Shown here: piece after piece, positions 1 through 8,193 of the stretch
Layout: the number at the start of each line of letters is the position of its first letter
How positions within the stretch are numbered: the stretch's first letter is position 1
Assembly (NCBI RefSeq): GCF_019972315.1
Contig: NZ_BLIZ01000001.1
Coordinates: forward strand, 1 to 64,000
Reading direction: 5' to 3'
Origin: Geobacter sp. AOG1
GTDB taxonomy: Bacteria; Desulfobacterota; Desulfuromonadia; Geobacterales; Geobacteraceae
DNA: 64,000 bases
Made by a program: the position numbers and the translations under genes
Notes under the pieces: generated by a model
Databases searched by the model: none
The model's input: the letters and a program-made list of their open reading frames with translations, nothing else
Told to the model about the DNA's origin: nothing

Positions 1-1148
1 TGGTGGCCATGGCAGGTGGCGCAGACGTTGGCATCGGTGCTCGTATGCTCGATGGGATAGCCCGCTCCCTGGGGCACGGCGTGGCACCCCTGGCAGACCC
101 CGGTGCCCCGGTAATCGACGTAGTTTCTCGCGCTGCCGGTGTACTGGAAGAAGACCCGTTTGTTGCGTACCGCTCCGGCACTGCTGGAGAAGTTCATGTA
201 CCGCCGGATCAGGAAGACGTTGGGCAGTTTCTCCTGGTCGGTTACCGCGTTGGCGTCGTACGCCACGTGCCCGCTATGGCAGTCGCCGCACTGGACGTTC
301 TGCCCCTTGTTGTTGTGGGAGGCTTTACCCCCGTGGCAGTCGCTGCAGATGTTGGGCGCCGTGGCACTGGCGCCCCGCAGGTCGGTTCGCAGCAGTTTCC
401 CCGCGGAGGGAGCGAGGTGCCCCTGCCGGGCACTGGTGGCGCTGTCGTAGGTGGCGCTGTTGGAGTCGGCGAAGTGGACCCGGTGGCAGGTGGAGCAGAG
501 GACTTGCCCGCTGACCAGTTTCAGGGCGGAGCTCGGGTTGCCGGGGTTGCTGTTTGCCGGGACGGCCTGGAAAGCGGTCGGCCGCGCCTTGGCCGCACCT
601 GAGTAACTGACGGTGACCGGGTGGCTGCCACTTAAGTGGCTGCTGCTGTTGCGCAGCCGGTGGCAGTCGAGGCACATCTCGTCCCGCTCGTTGAGCGCAC
701 GCAGAAACGGCGCGGAGTTGAAGGCGGAGGAGCGGGGATTCTTGACGTTATGGCAGCGGACGCAGCTGATGGTCCCCGCCATGTTCGGCTTGGTCATCTG
801 CGGGTTGAGGGGAGGCAAGGCTCCCGCCGGCGGTACGTTGTCCGAGCCGCTCCAGTTGTGGGAGCTCTGGTAGAGGATGCCCGGCCGTGCCGAGGTGGCA
901 TTGCCGAACGGGTTGGAGGCGTCGCCCGGCACGAAGGCTTTGTTCCCCGCCTTGCCGTCGGCCGGGTTGTGGCAGGTGAGGCAGAGGTTGGTGTACCCCT
1001 GGGTCCCCAGGGTGCTGTGGCTCTGATGGCAGCCGCTGCAGGTGTAACCGTTGGCCGTGTTATGGGGATAGTCGACCGCAAAGACTGCTGTCGCAACCAA
1101 CAGGGCCAGCACCATCGGCCCAAGGATGTATGCGCAGTGTCTTTTCAT
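1..1148 (-). CDS. Multiheme c-type cytochrome, C-terminus beyond window
   Basis: The frame is open from an ATG at 1148 to base 1, so the protein is at least 382 residues and its end lies outside the window. The N-terminus is a typical Sec signal (MKR, then a hydrophobic stretch ending near AVFA). I count nine CXXCH heme motifs: CSGCH, CLTCH, CVRCH, CLDCH, CSTCH, CSDCH, CGDCH, CQGCH and CATCH. Spacing is irregular, with Ser/Asn/Gly-rich linkers, as in large extracytoplasmic Geobacter electron-transfer cytochromes. It matches no enzyme family I can name; a role in periplasmic or outer-surface electron transfer is inference. No partner gene is visible on this side. Confidence 0.9.
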   Translation of the reverse strand, partial: MKRHCAYILGPMVLALLVATAVFAVDYPHNTANGYTCSGCHQSHSTLGTQGYTNLCLTCHNPADGKAGNKAFVPGDASNPFGNATSARPGILYQSSHNWSGSDNVPPAGALPPLNPQMTKPNMAGTISCVRCHNVKNPRSSAFNSAPFLRALNERDEMCLDCHRLRNSSSHLSGSHPVTVSYSGAAKARPTAFQAVPANSNPGNPSSALKLVSGQVLCSTCHRVHFADSNSATYDSATSARQGHLAPSAGKLLRTDLRGASATAPNICSDCHGGKASHNNKGQNVQCGDCHSGHVAYDANAVTDQEKLPNVFLIRRYMNFSSSAGAVRNKRVFFQYTGSARNYVDYRGTGVCQGCHAVPQGAGYPIEHTSTDANVCATCHGH

Positions 1149-1253
1149 GGTCTGGCTCCTGTATGGTTTTATACCAGCTATATGACCTGTCGTGCTCGTG
1201 CTATGACTGCCATTGCCAAGAAGCTATTAATTAATTATAAAATATATTAACCA

Positions 1254-1277
1254 TGTCAAATCATATCGGTTTTGACA
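1254..1277. promoter_or_regulatory. Inverted repeat upstream of cytochrome gene
   Basis: TGTCAAA and TTTGACA form a perfect 7-bp inverted repeat with a 10-bp spacer, about 106 bases upstream of the cytochrome start in an AT-rich stretch. It looks like an operator for a dimeric regulator; the regulator is unknown. Confidence 0.35.
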
Positions 1278-1420
1278 CAAACCACCATAACAGGTTCAGG
1301 GCAAAGACAATAAAATCCTATTAATTAACAGCAAGTTATGTGCCATTAACCCCATTATTCATTTACTGCAATGATTACCGACTGTTTGCAGCCACCAATC
1401 CTGGAATAGATAGCGCATAC

Positions 1421-1458
1421 AAAAAAACCGCCTTCCCGCGGTTTTCCCGGAAAGGCGG
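1421..1458 (-). terminator. Rho-independent terminator after cupin gene
   Basis: Read on the minus strand, a GC-rich stem (CCGCCTT pairing with AAGGCGG) is followed by seven T. It lies about 80 bases past the cupin stop codon. Confidence 0.7.
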
Positions 1459-1539
1459 CCGAACGGCAAATGACGTGTTTTTTCGCAAAAAAATCATTGC
1501 CTGCCCAAGCATTTTTACTGAAACAGTAGATGCTTTATT

Positions 1540-1872
1540 TCAGGCGCGTATCATTACGAGGAGCATCTTGAAACGCTGATCGGACCGCAGTGAATGGGGC
1601 TGGTTGGCAGGCATGATGATCATCTGTCCCGCCACGAGATGGTGGACCGTCCCGGCAATGGTGACGTCCGCTTCCCCATCCACGATCTGGACGACGGCAT
1701 CGTAGGGTGCCGTATGCTCGGACAGCCCCTGGCCCGCACCGAAGGCAAACAGGGTGAGCGTGCCGATTTTCTTGTCGATGAGGGTGCGGCTCACCACCGA
1801 CCCCTCCTGATAGGCGATCAGGTCGGTCATGGTCAGCACGCGGGCCGTTAGATTCGTCGTTTCCTCACTCAT
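1540..1872 (-). CDS. Small cupin-domain protein
   Basis: The 110-residue protein is a single conserved-barrel cupin: a SEHTAPYDA segment for the first metal-binding motif, then a G-x-HHLVAG turn and PANQPHSL for the second. Such proteins bind a metal or small ligand; substrate unknown. The frame extends upstream to 1902, but GGGGAGGG sits just ahead of the ATG at 1872, so that start is chosen. It follows the PAS gene by 44 bases on the same strand and is probably cotranscribed with it, placing it under the palindrome at 2425-2438. Confidence 0.8.
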   Translation of the reverse strand: MSEETTNLTARVLTMTDLIAYQEGSVVSRTLIDKKIGTLTLFAFGAGQGLSEHTAPYDAVVQIVDGEADVTIAGTVHHLVAGQMIIMPANQPHSLRSDQRFKMLLVMIRA

Positions 1873-1916
1873 TGTAACCCTCCCCTTTTCGTGTTCCGGC
1901 ATGCCGGTACGTGTCG

Positions 1917-2369
1917 TTATTCGGATTTGGCCTGTACCGCCTGTGCTTCCAGAGAGGCCAACCGCTCCTTGAGCGCTTTTTCCCGCTCCCAGCGGGCTGT
2001 CACGTCCCGTATGACTGCCGCGGCTCCCTGTACGGTCCCGTCGGCATCCCGCACCAGCACCATGGAAAACTCGGTTGAAAGACGGCGGCCGTCCTTGCAG
2101 AGCGCCGGCGCAGTGAGAAGCTCAGTGGCATACCGGGTCTCCCCCGTATCCATGACCCGATAATAGCCGTCCCAGTGCCTTTCCCGCATCTTGTCCGGGA
2201 TGATGATGTCCAGGGACTGACCGATCGCGTCCTCCCGGCTGAAGCCGAACAGTTTTTCCGCTCCATGGTTCCAGAACCGAATGCACCCCTCACGGTCGGA
2301 AAACAGCACCGCCTCGCTGCAACCACCAATGATCTCCCGGCTGAGATGGTCAAAAGAATAATCTGCCAT
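1917..2369 (-). CDS. Stand-alone PAS-domain sensor protein
   Basis: A 150-residue protein made of one PAS domain (about residues 8-125, with FWNHGAEKLFGFSREDAIG and the C-terminal VIRDVTARWEREKALKER linker) and a short coiled-coil tail. There is no kinase, GGDEF or DNA-binding output domain, so it likely signals through a partner. A consensus AGGAGG precedes the ATG at 2369. It is first of a two-gene unit with the cupin. The palindrome TTGACCCAGGTCAA lies 55 bases upstream, and TAGAGT 22 bases beyond it could be the -10. The ligand (heme, flavin or none) cannot be read from sequence. Confidence 0.85.
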   Translation of the reverse strand: MADYSFDHLSREIIGGCSEAVLFSDREGCIRFWNHGAEKLFGFSREDAIGQSLDIIIPDKMRERHWDGYYRVMDTGETRYATELLTAPALCKDGRRLSTEFSMVLVRDADGTVQGAAAVIRDVTARWEREKALKERLASLEAQAVQAKSE

Positions 2370-2424
2370 GAATACCTCCTGTCATTTTATGCTCTTACTC
2401 TACAGCGCAACGGCGGGAATGCAA

Positions 2425-2438
2425 TTGACCCAGGTCAA
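2425..2438. promoter_or_regulatory. Palindrome TTGACCCAGGTCAA, CRP/FNR-type site
   Basis: TTGACC and GGTCAA flank a two-base centre. The same 14-mer occurs upstream of the nar operon at 19437-19450. On the minus strand it would be centred near -41.5 relative to a -10 of TAGAGT at 2402-2397, the usual class II activator position. The motif resembles the TTGAC-N4-GTCAA type recognised by CRP/FNR-family regulators such as HcpR; the actual regulator is inference. Confidence 0.55.
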
Positions 2439-2619
2439 AGGGGCCCAGTTAGCCGAGCACCCCTGAACTAACCTCCAGGACAGATTTCTTTCAGTGCAAA
2501 ATTTTTTCTTGCCACTCTCACAACATTTAGTTATATTAGCACTCCCTAATCGAACCATCCGCGAACTAGACATGTTTTCCATCATCAACCGCAGCACGAT
2601 GCACAAGGAGAAAAACGTC

Positions 2620-2820
2620 ATGGTCGTACTTGTCCGCTGTTCGAACGAAACCTGTGTCCCGGCTCTGGAATCCCGCCTCTCCGATCTCATCCGCGACGGC
2701 CTGATCACCGCCTTCCTCCGCGATGGTCTGTGGATCAACCTCGGAAAGACAGCACCTCACCACGAAGCTCCCCCGCCGAAAAGTACCCGGCGCCTTATCG
2801 CCACCGTAGCACCACTCTGA
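2620..2820 (+). CDS. Small GSU3473-like protein
   Basis: Sixty-six residues beginning MVVLVRCSNETC, followed by a helix-rich segment (LSDLIRDGLITAFLRDGLWINL). The start at 2620 is set by AAGGAG at 2605-2610; a longer frame from 2494 has no ribosome binding site. The pattern of a short beta strand, then LxxLIxxGxIxAFxRxxGW, recalls a small Geobacter family of unknown function (GSU3473-like); this is from memory and uncertain. No operon partner is visible. Confidence 0.6.
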   Translation: MVVLVRCSNETCVPALESRLSDLIRDGLITAFLRDGLWINLGKTAPHHEAPPPKSTRRLIATVAPL

Positions 2821-2978
2821 CTCTTACCCTGTACCGCTGAATCACCTGCACCTTCCAGCCCTTTCTTCACTGAAACGGCGGACTCTTGGTGCATCCGGTG
2901 TCCATTCCCCAGCAGCCCCTCTTTCACAAAGCCAGCAAACAACCTATTGGCAATAAATTGCACGCACAAATTTAGTAT

Positions 2979-2997
2979 TGCGACATATATTGTCGCA
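2979..2997. promoter_or_regulatory. 19-bp perfect palindrome, putative operator
   Basis: TGCGACA-TATAT-TGTCGCA ends 43 bases before the start of the 3041 gene. The centre contains TATATT, close to a -10 hexamer, so a dimer bound here would cover the promoter. No regulator gene is adjacent. Confidence 0.5.
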
Positions 2998-3040
2998 TGC
3001 CCCTGATAGCATGGCACCATAACACAACAGGAGGTGTGCC

Positions 3041-3298
3041 ATGATCTATCTGACCAACGACGACCATGACCAGGCAGTCTACTTCGACCTGCGCAGGAGG
3101 GAACCCCACCGCCGGGCCGGTGCCATCGAGCATCATTATTACGGTCTTCTCGGGAACGGCGTAAGCGAAGTGGCAGTGGAAGTACGAAGTGGACGGAACG
3201 GGGTGGAGGTGGCCTTCGGCAGAGGGAAACTGTTCGACTTCATAGAGGAAAGTGCCATCCGCCGGATGGTGGGTGACGCGGTGCTTGCGCTCCATTGA
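3041..3298 (+). CDS. Hypothetical protein, 85 aa
   Basis: I do not recognise this protein. It is soluble, with no signal peptide or membrane segment, rich in Arg and His near the middle (RRREPHRRAGAIEHHYYG), and appears to be alpha/beta. The start is well supported by AGGAGGT at 3029-3035. It is a single-gene unit with a perfect palindrome over its probable promoter, which argues it is real and regulated. Confidence 0.7.
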   Translation: MIYLTNDDHDQAVYFDLRRREPHRRAGAIEHHYYGLLGNGVSEVAVEVRSGRNGVEVAFGRGKLFDFIEESAIRRMVGDAVLALH

Positions 3299-3353
3299 CC
3301 GGCGTGACCGCTCAGTGGGATCCTGCGTGGAGATTTGGGCCACGCTGAAGAGT

Positions 3354-3382
3354 GTGACAAAGCAGGGTTAATTTGCTACTAT
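3354..3382 (+). promoter_or_regulatory. Sigma-70-like promoter for metY
   Basis: GTGACA (3354-3359), a 17-base spacer, then TACTAT (3377-3382). A leader of about 65 nt follows before the start codon; I could not assign it to a known SAM riboswitch class. Confidence 0.5.
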
Positions 3383-3455
3383 GTCCCGGTTTTTCACAGA
3401 CAGCTGCGGAAAGCCCGAGCCGTCCGCCAGAATCCCGCCGAAAGGAGCAGCACAC

Positions 3456-4739
3456 ATGAAACCAACGTGGAATATCGAGACCCAGGCCATCCAGGGGGGG
3501 TACGACCCCAAGCCGGGGGATCCCCGCGTCGTCACCATCTGCCAGAGCACCACCTTCAAGTACGACAGCGCCGAGCACGTGACGAAACTCTTCGACCTGG
3601 AGGAGGCGGGCTTTTTCTACACCCGCATCGGCAACCCCACCACCGACGCCTTCGAGCAGAAACTCGCCATGATGGAAGGGGGAGTCGGAGCCCTGGCCAC
3701 CTCAGCCGGTCAGGCAGCCACGACCCTCGCCATCTTCAACATCTGCCAGGCGGGCCAGCACTTCGTAACCGCCAGCACCCTCTACGGCGGCACCTACAAT
3801 CTGTTTGCCTGCACCTTCCCCAAAATGGGGATCGAGGTAACCTTCGTCGATCCGGAGGCGCCGGCCGATGAGATACGCAAGGCCTTCCGCCCCAACACCA
3901 AGGCCCTCTTCGCCGAAACCATCGGCAACCCGGGACTGAACGTCCTCGACTTTGCCAAGTTCAGCGCCATCGCCAAAGAAAAAGGGGTACCTCTGGTCAT
4001 CGACAGCACCTTCGCCACCCCCTATCTCTGCCGCCCCTTCGAACATGGGGCCAACGTGGTGATCCACTCGGCCACCAAGTACATCGACGGCCTCGCCACG
4101 AGCGTCGGGGGCATCATCGTCGACGGCGGCAATTTCGACTGGGGAAACGGCCGCTTCCCGGAGCTGACCGAGCCCGACGAATCCTACCACGGCCTCCAGT
4201 ACGTGAAGACCTTCGGCAACCGCGCCTACATCGTCAAGGCGCGGGTTCAGCTCATGCGCGACCTGGGAGCGACGCCGAGCCCCTTCAATTCCTTCCTCTT
4301 CACCCAGGGACTCCAGACCCTGCCGCTCCGGATGCAGCGCCACAGCGACAACGCCCTGGCCCTGGCCCAATTTCTGGAAGGGCACCCCGCCGTTTCCTGG
4401 GTCAAGTACCCGGGTCTGAAAAGCCACGCAAGTAACGACCGGGCGCAAAAGTACCTCCCCAAGGGGGCAAGCGGTGTCCTCACCTTCGGCATCAAGGGGG
4501 GGGCCGAAGCGGGGAAAAAGTTCATGGAGGCGTGCCGACTCGTCGCCCTCGTGGTCCACGTGGGTGACGCCCGCAGCTGCGTCCTCCATCCGGCCAGCAC
4601 CACCCACCGCCAACTGACACCCGAGCAGCAGACCGCTTCCGGCGTCACCGCCGACCTCATCCGTCTCTCCGTCGGCATCGAGCATATCGACGACATCATC
4701 GCCGACGTGGACCAGGCCCTGGCGACCAGCCAGAAGTAA
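3456..4739 (+). CDS. metY: O-acetylhomoserine sulfhydrylase
   Basis: A 427-residue PLP enzyme of the Cys/Met metabolism family. It makes homocysteine from O-acetylhomoserine and sulfide for methionine synthesis in the cytoplasm. The N-terminus (ETQAIQGGYDPKPGDPRVV) and overall length fit the MetY branch rather than the shorter cystathionine gamma-synthases. The PLP-binding lysine is in SATKYIDG (about residue 208), and the C-terminal HPASTTHRQL segment is typical of the family. AAAGGAG at 3441-3447 selects the ATG at 3456; the longer frame from 3381 would start inside the promoter. It is monocistronic, ending at a strong terminator. Confidence 0.93.
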   Translation: MKPTWNIETQAIQGGYDPKPGDPRVVTICQSTTFKYDSAEHVTKLFDLEEAGFFYTRIGNPTTDAFEQKLAMMEGGVGALATSAGQAATTLAIFNICQAGQHFVTASTLYGGTYNLFACTFPKMGIEVTFVDPEAPADEIRKAFRPNTKALFAETIGNPGLNVLDFAKFSAIAKEKGVPLVIDSTFATPYLCRPFEHGANVVIHSATKYIDGLATSVGGIIVDGGNFDWGNGRFPELTEPDESYHGLQYVKTFGNRAYIVKARVQLMRDLGATPSPFNSFLFTQGLQTLPLRMQRHSDNALALAQFLEGHPAVSWVKYPGLKSHASNDRAQKYLPKGASGVLTFGIKGGAEAGKKFMEACRLVALVVHVGDARSCVLHPASTTHRQLTPEQQTASGVTADLIRLSVGIEHIDDIIADVDQALATSQK

Positions 4740-4756
4740 GTCCGCCTGTCACAACG

Positions 4757-4790
4757 AAAAAAAGCCTGCCGGTTTCGGCAGGCTTTTTTT
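4757..4790. terminator. Bidirectional terminator between convergent genes
   Basis: GCCTGCCG/CGGCAGGC stem with a GTTT loop, flanked by seven A and seven T, so it can act on both metY and the convergent cysteine-rich gene. Confidence 0.9.
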
Positions 4791-4813
4791 AATGTAGACT
4801 CGACAGTTGCCCC

Positions 4814-5158
4814 TCAGTTGCCCCTCATTTTCGGGCACTTGTCACACGGGACGGTCGCCGCCTTCTGGGGGCACTCCTTGTTGGGACACTCCATCTGCGG
4901 ACAGTTGGCGCAATTCATCCCCCCTTGCGCACCCTTCATCTGCGGACAATCCTTCGGACCGGGGCAGTTGGCACAGTCGCATGTCGTCCTATTCGGACAG
5001 CTGGCGCAATCCATCTGTTTCTGCGGACAGTTGGCACACTTTCCCACCATCGCCGAGGTTTCGGTCGGAGTCGAAGCAGAGGTGGCAGTGACGGCATTGG
5101 TCACGACCGACACGGCTATGGCGACGATAAAGAGGAAAATGATGACTACTCTGTTCAT
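4814..5158 (-). CDS. Secreted cysteine-rich repeat protein
   Basis: A 114-residue protein with an N-terminal signal or anchor segment (about residues 4-24) and a mature part containing 14 cysteines in under 80 residues. The cysteines recur in units of the form C-x-x-C-P (CANCP three times, CASCP, CDKCP) and in D/E/K-C-P. None is followed by His, so these are not heme c sites. Repeated CxxC in an exported protein suggests metal binding or disulfide cross-links; function is unknown. AAAGGAG precedes the ATG at 5158, which is preferred to an upstream ATG at 5185. No partner gene is evident. Confidence 0.75.
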   Translation of the reverse strand: MNRVVIIFLFIVAIAVSVVTNAVTATSASTPTETSAMVGKCANCPQKQMDCASCPNRTTCDCANCPGPKDCPQMKGAQGGMNCANCPQMECPNKECPQKAATVPCDKCPKMRGN

Positions 5159-5283
5159 GGGTGCTCCTTTACCTGACATATTCAATTTTTTGAATCAATT
5201 GCTGTCAAGATATACCGACGATGGTACCCTGTCAACGGCTAATCGGCAGGATCATTCTGATTAGAGCGACTCCCGGCTGGGAC

Positions 5284-5760
5284 TCACTCGTAGACGCGGT
5301 AGAGCGATTCGACCACGCAGGCAGGCTTACCCCCCCCTTCTATCTCCACCGTAAACCGATAGGTGATCTGCACTCCCCCCTCGATCCGTTCCGCTGCAAG
5401 GAGGTGGGTGCGCGCCCGGATGCGGGAACCTACCACAACCGGCGTGGGGAAGCGGAGTCGGTTGAGGCCGTAGTTCACCCGCAGCCGCATCCCCGGATAA
5501 TTCCGCGGGAAGAAGTCGGGGTGGTTGCTCTCTGTGAGGTAGGGGAGGAGCGACAGGGTCAGGAAGCCGTGGGCGATGGTGGCCCCGTAGGGGGATTCCC
5601 GCCGAGCCCGCTCCGGGTCGGTGTGGATCCACTGCACGTCGCCGGTCGCCGCGGCGAAGCCGTCGATCCGCTCCTGGTCGATGGCGAGCCAGGGGCCGAT
5701 GTGAATCTCGGTGTCGAGCTGCGGGGCAAGGAATTCCATGAGATTGTCAGCGGCGGACAT
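5284..5760 (-). CDS. MaoC-family dehydratase
   Basis: A 158-residue single hot-dog-fold protein with the hydratase-2 motif DVQWIHTDPERA (catalytic Asp and His) followed by GATIAHGFLTLSL, which lines the acyl-CoA pocket. The family hydrates enoyl-CoA to (R)-3-hydroxyacyl-CoA or the reverse. GGAGG is placed correctly for the ATG at 5760 (the frame extends to 5796 without one). It stands alone and divergent to the flavoprotein operon, so the pathway is not indicated. Confidence 0.87.
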   Translation of the reverse strand: MSAADNLMEFLAPQLDTEIHIGPWLAIDQERIDGFAAATGDVQWIHTDPERARRESPYGATIAHGFLTLSLLPYLTESNHPDFFPRNYPGMRLRVNYGLNRLRFPTPVVVGSRIRARTHLLAAERIEGGVQITYRFTVEIEGGGKPACVVESLYRVYE

Positions 5761-5844
5761 GGGACCTCCAGGGCTGTTTTCACCATCATATAGCATGCTT
5801 CAGGGTAGTTTGCACCCCGAATCACCCATCCCCCCATGGCCGGC

Positions 5845-5872
5845 TTGATTATCGGGGCAATTCTGCTACTAT
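5845..5872 (+). promoter_or_regulatory. Promoter for flavoprotein-TVP38 unit
   Basis: TTGATT (5845-5850), 16-base spacer, TACTAT (5867-5872), 27 bases ahead of the start codon. Its TGCTACTATG core resembles that of the metY promoter. Confidence 0.5.
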
Positions 5873-5899
5873 GTGGCTTCACACCCGACAGGAGCCCCC

Positions 5900-7426
5900 A
5901 TGGACAAAACCACCCCCCTTCTCCCTGACGACGGCCATAATCGCGCACTCACCGCCAACGTGCACCCCGCCGGCTGGGTCAACCCCGTCCCCACCGGTCG
6001 GTACAACCTGGTGGTGATCGGCGGCGGGACCGCCGGGCTGGTCTGCGCAGCCGGTGCCGCCGGGCTGGGTGCGAAGGTGGCCCTCATCGAGCGGCATCTG
6101 CTGGGGGGTGACTGTCTGAACGTGGGGTGTGTCCCCTCCAAGGGACTCATCCGGTCGGCCCGGGCCGCTCATGATGCCCGTTCCGGCGCCGCGTTCGGCA
6201 TTCGGGGGGGGGACAGGATCAGCGTCGACTTTGCCGCCGTCATGGAGCGGATGCGCCGGCTCCGGAGCGAGATCAGTCCCCATGACGGAGCCCGGCGTTT
6301 CCGGGACGAACTGGGGGTGGACGTCTATTTTGGTCAGGCATCCTTTGCGGAATCGGACTGCATTGAGGTTGCCGGCACCCGGCTCTTCTTCCACCGGGCC
6401 GCCATCTGCACCGGTGCCCGGGCTGCAGCCCTCCCCATTCCCGGTCTGGAGGAAGCGGGATATCTCACCAACGAGACGGTGTTTTCACTCACCGAGCTGC
6501 CACCGCGGCTGGCGGTCATCGGCGCCGGTCCCATCGGCTGCGAGCTCGCCCAGAGTTTCGCCCGCTTCGGCAGCCGAGTCACCTTGATCGAAGCGACTCC
6601 CCAGATACTTGGCCGCGAAGACCGGGACGGGGCCGACATCCTCCATGCCACCTTTGTCCAGGAAGGAATAGATCTGCGGCTGGGGATGAACATCCTACGC
6701 GTCGAAACGCGGAACAGCGACATGGCCGTCGTCATGGAACGGAACGGTGCCACGGAAGAGGTGATGGTTGACCGGATACTCCTCGGGGTCGGCCGGGCTC
6801 CCAACGTCGAGGGGCTCAACCTTGAACGGGGTGGCATCGCCTATGATGCTAAGGTGGGAGTTACGGTGTCCGACACCCTGCAGACCAGCAACCCCCGGGT
6901 CTACGCCGCCGGCGACATCTGCTCCCCGTATAAGTTCACCCACACCGCCGACGCCCAGGCCCGGATCGTCATCGCCAACGCCCTCTTCATGGGGCGGCAG
7001 AAGTCATCGGCCCTCACCATCCCCTGGTGCACCTACACCGACCCGGAGATCGCCCACGTGGGGATGTACGAGCGAGACGCTGAGGCCAGAGGGATCGAGG
7101 TGACAACCCTGACCGTGCCGCTTGCCGACGTGGACCGTGCCGTGCTGGACGGGGAGACGGAAGGGTTTGCCCGGGTGCACCTGAAAAAGGGGAGCGACCG
7201 CATCCTCGGCGCCACCATCGTCGCCCGCCATGCAGGAGAGATGATCAACGAACTCTCCCTCGCCATCGCCGGTGGCCTCGGCCTTTCGGCCATCGCCAGG
7301 ACCATCCACCCCTACCCGACCCAGGCGGAAGCGATCAGGAAGCTGGCCGACGCCCATAACCGGACCCGCCTCACCCCCTTCGTGAAAAGGATCCTCTCCG
7401 CCTGGCTCGTCTGGCAGAGGGGGTGA
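5900..7426 (+). CDS. Mercuric-reductase-like FAD disulfide oxidoreductase
   Basis: A 508-residue class I pyridine nucleotide-disulfide oxidoreductase. FAD binding is at VVIGGGTAGLV; the redox-active disulfide is GGDCLNVGCVPSK (Cys72 and Cys77); NAD(P)H binding is near VIGAGPIGCELA; the second FAD segment is VYAAGDI; the dimerisation domain is C-terminal. It lacks the N-terminal heavy-metal domain and the C-terminal cysteine pair that true MerA uses for Hg(II), so mercury reduction is not supported. CAGGAG at 5889-5894 sets the start. It is adjacent to TVP38 and ArsS genes, a combination often found together in bacteria; the substrate is unknown. Confidence 0.88.
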   Translation: MDKTTPLLPDDGHNRALTANVHPAGWVNPVPTGRYNLVVIGGGTAGLVCAAGAAGLGAKVALIERHLLGGDCLNVGCVPSKGLIRSARAAHDARSGAAFGIRGGDRISVDFAAVMERMRRLRSEISPHDGARRFRDELGVDVYFGQASFAESDCIEVAGTRLFFHRAAICTGARAAALPIPGLEEAGYLTNETVFSLTELPPRLAVIGAGPIGCELAQSFARFGSRVTLIEATPQILGREDRDGADILHATFVQEGIDLRLGMNILRVETRNSDMAVVMERNGATEEVMVDRILLGVGRAPNVEGLNLERGGIAYDAKVGVTVSDTLQTSNPRVYAAGDICSPYKFTHTADAQARIVIANALFMGRQKSSALTIPWCTYTDPEIAHVGMYERDAEARGIEVTTLTVPLADVDRAVLDGETEGFARVHLKKGSDRILGATIVARHAGEMINELSLAIAGGLGLSAIARTIHPYPTQAEAIRKLADAHNRTRLTPFVKRILSAWLVWQRG

Positions 7427-7428
7427 CG

Positions 7429-8115
7429 ATGAACGGGAAGAAGATCGCCATCGCCCTGGCCGTCATTGCCGCCCTGGTGCTTTTTTTATCCCTGGACCTG
7501 GGGCGATTCTTCACCCTGGAAGCGCTGAAGGAAAACCGTCAGACGCTCCTCGACTACTACAGAAACCATCGGGTGGGCATGGTGGTCGGCTTCATGGCGG
7601 TTTATATCGTCCAGACCGCCCTCTCCCTCCCCGGAGCCGCGATCCTCTCCCTGACCGCCGGGGCGATCTTCGGTGCGGTTATGGGGACGGTCTACGCCGT
7701 CATCGCCGCCACCATCGGTGCCACCCTCGCCTTCCTCGTCACCCGCTACCTGCTGCGGGATGCGGTGCTCAGCCGGTTCGGCCCGAAACTGGAGAGGATC
7801 AACCGGGAACTGGAGGAACGGGGGCTCAACTATCTCCTCTTTCTGCGGCTGGTACCGGTCTTCCCTTTCTTCCTCATCAACCTGGCGGCGGGGCTCACCC
7901 GCCTGCCGCTCCGGACCTTTGTCATCGGCACCCTGCTGGGGATCATCCCCGGCGGATTTGTCTACTGCAACGCCGGCGCCAGCCTCGCCACCATCACCTC
8001 GATGGGGGATGTGGCTTCGCCACGGGTCCTCGGCTCCTTCGCCCTCCTCGGTCTGTTCGCCCTGGTGCCGGTGCTGTATGGTAAAATAAAAAAGGCCGGG
8101 ACCCGGGATCCGTGA
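7429..8115 (+). CDS. TVP38/TMEM64 (VTT-domain) membrane protein
   Basis: About 228 residues with an N-terminal membrane helix, the SLPGAAILSLTAGAIFG motif of the VTT/DedA-like fold, and several further helices, including the conserved FLRLVPVFPFFLINLAAG segment. This family is linked to lipid scrambling or ion movement; no specific substrate can be read here. An alternative GTG start at 7423 would overlap the flavoprotein stop codon; the ATG at 7429 has GAGGGGG upstream. Translation is coupled to the preceding gene. Confidence 0.88.
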   Translation: MNGKKIAIALAVIAALVLFLSLDLGRFFTLEALKENRQTLLDYYRNHRVGMVVGFMAVYIVQTALSLPGAAILSLTAGAIFGAVMGTVYAVIAATIGATLAFLVTRYLLRDAVLSRFGPKLERINRELEERGLNYLLFLRLVPVFPFFLINLAAGLTRLPLRTFVIGTLLGIIPGGFVYCNAGASLATITSMGDVASPRVLGSFALLGLFALVPVLYGKIKKAGTRDP

Positions 8116-8193
8116 ACGGGGAGTACATCATCTCTCATGTGTCGGAGATTGATGCTTATCACCTTTCACCTTTTACTTTTTACGGAGTCATCG

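Larger units (their letters stand above)
1149..1539. other. Intergenic region, no gene seen
   Basis: This stretch is much more AT-rich than its surroundings. It holds the upstream region of the cytochrome, an inverted repeat at 1254-1277 and the cupin gene's terminator at 1421-1458. Short reading frames here have no ribosome binding site or recognisable product. Confidence 0.6.

Noticed and set aside
3390-3455. Possible SAM-type riboswitch in the metY leader
   Set aside because: The leader is only about 65 nt and I could not match the conserved core of SAM-I, SAM-II or SAM/SAH aptamers by eye.
5900-7426. Calling the flavoprotein merA
   Set aside because: The redox CxxxxC is present, but the N-terminal metal domain and C-terminal cysteine pair of mercuric reductase are absent, and no other mer gene is nearby.
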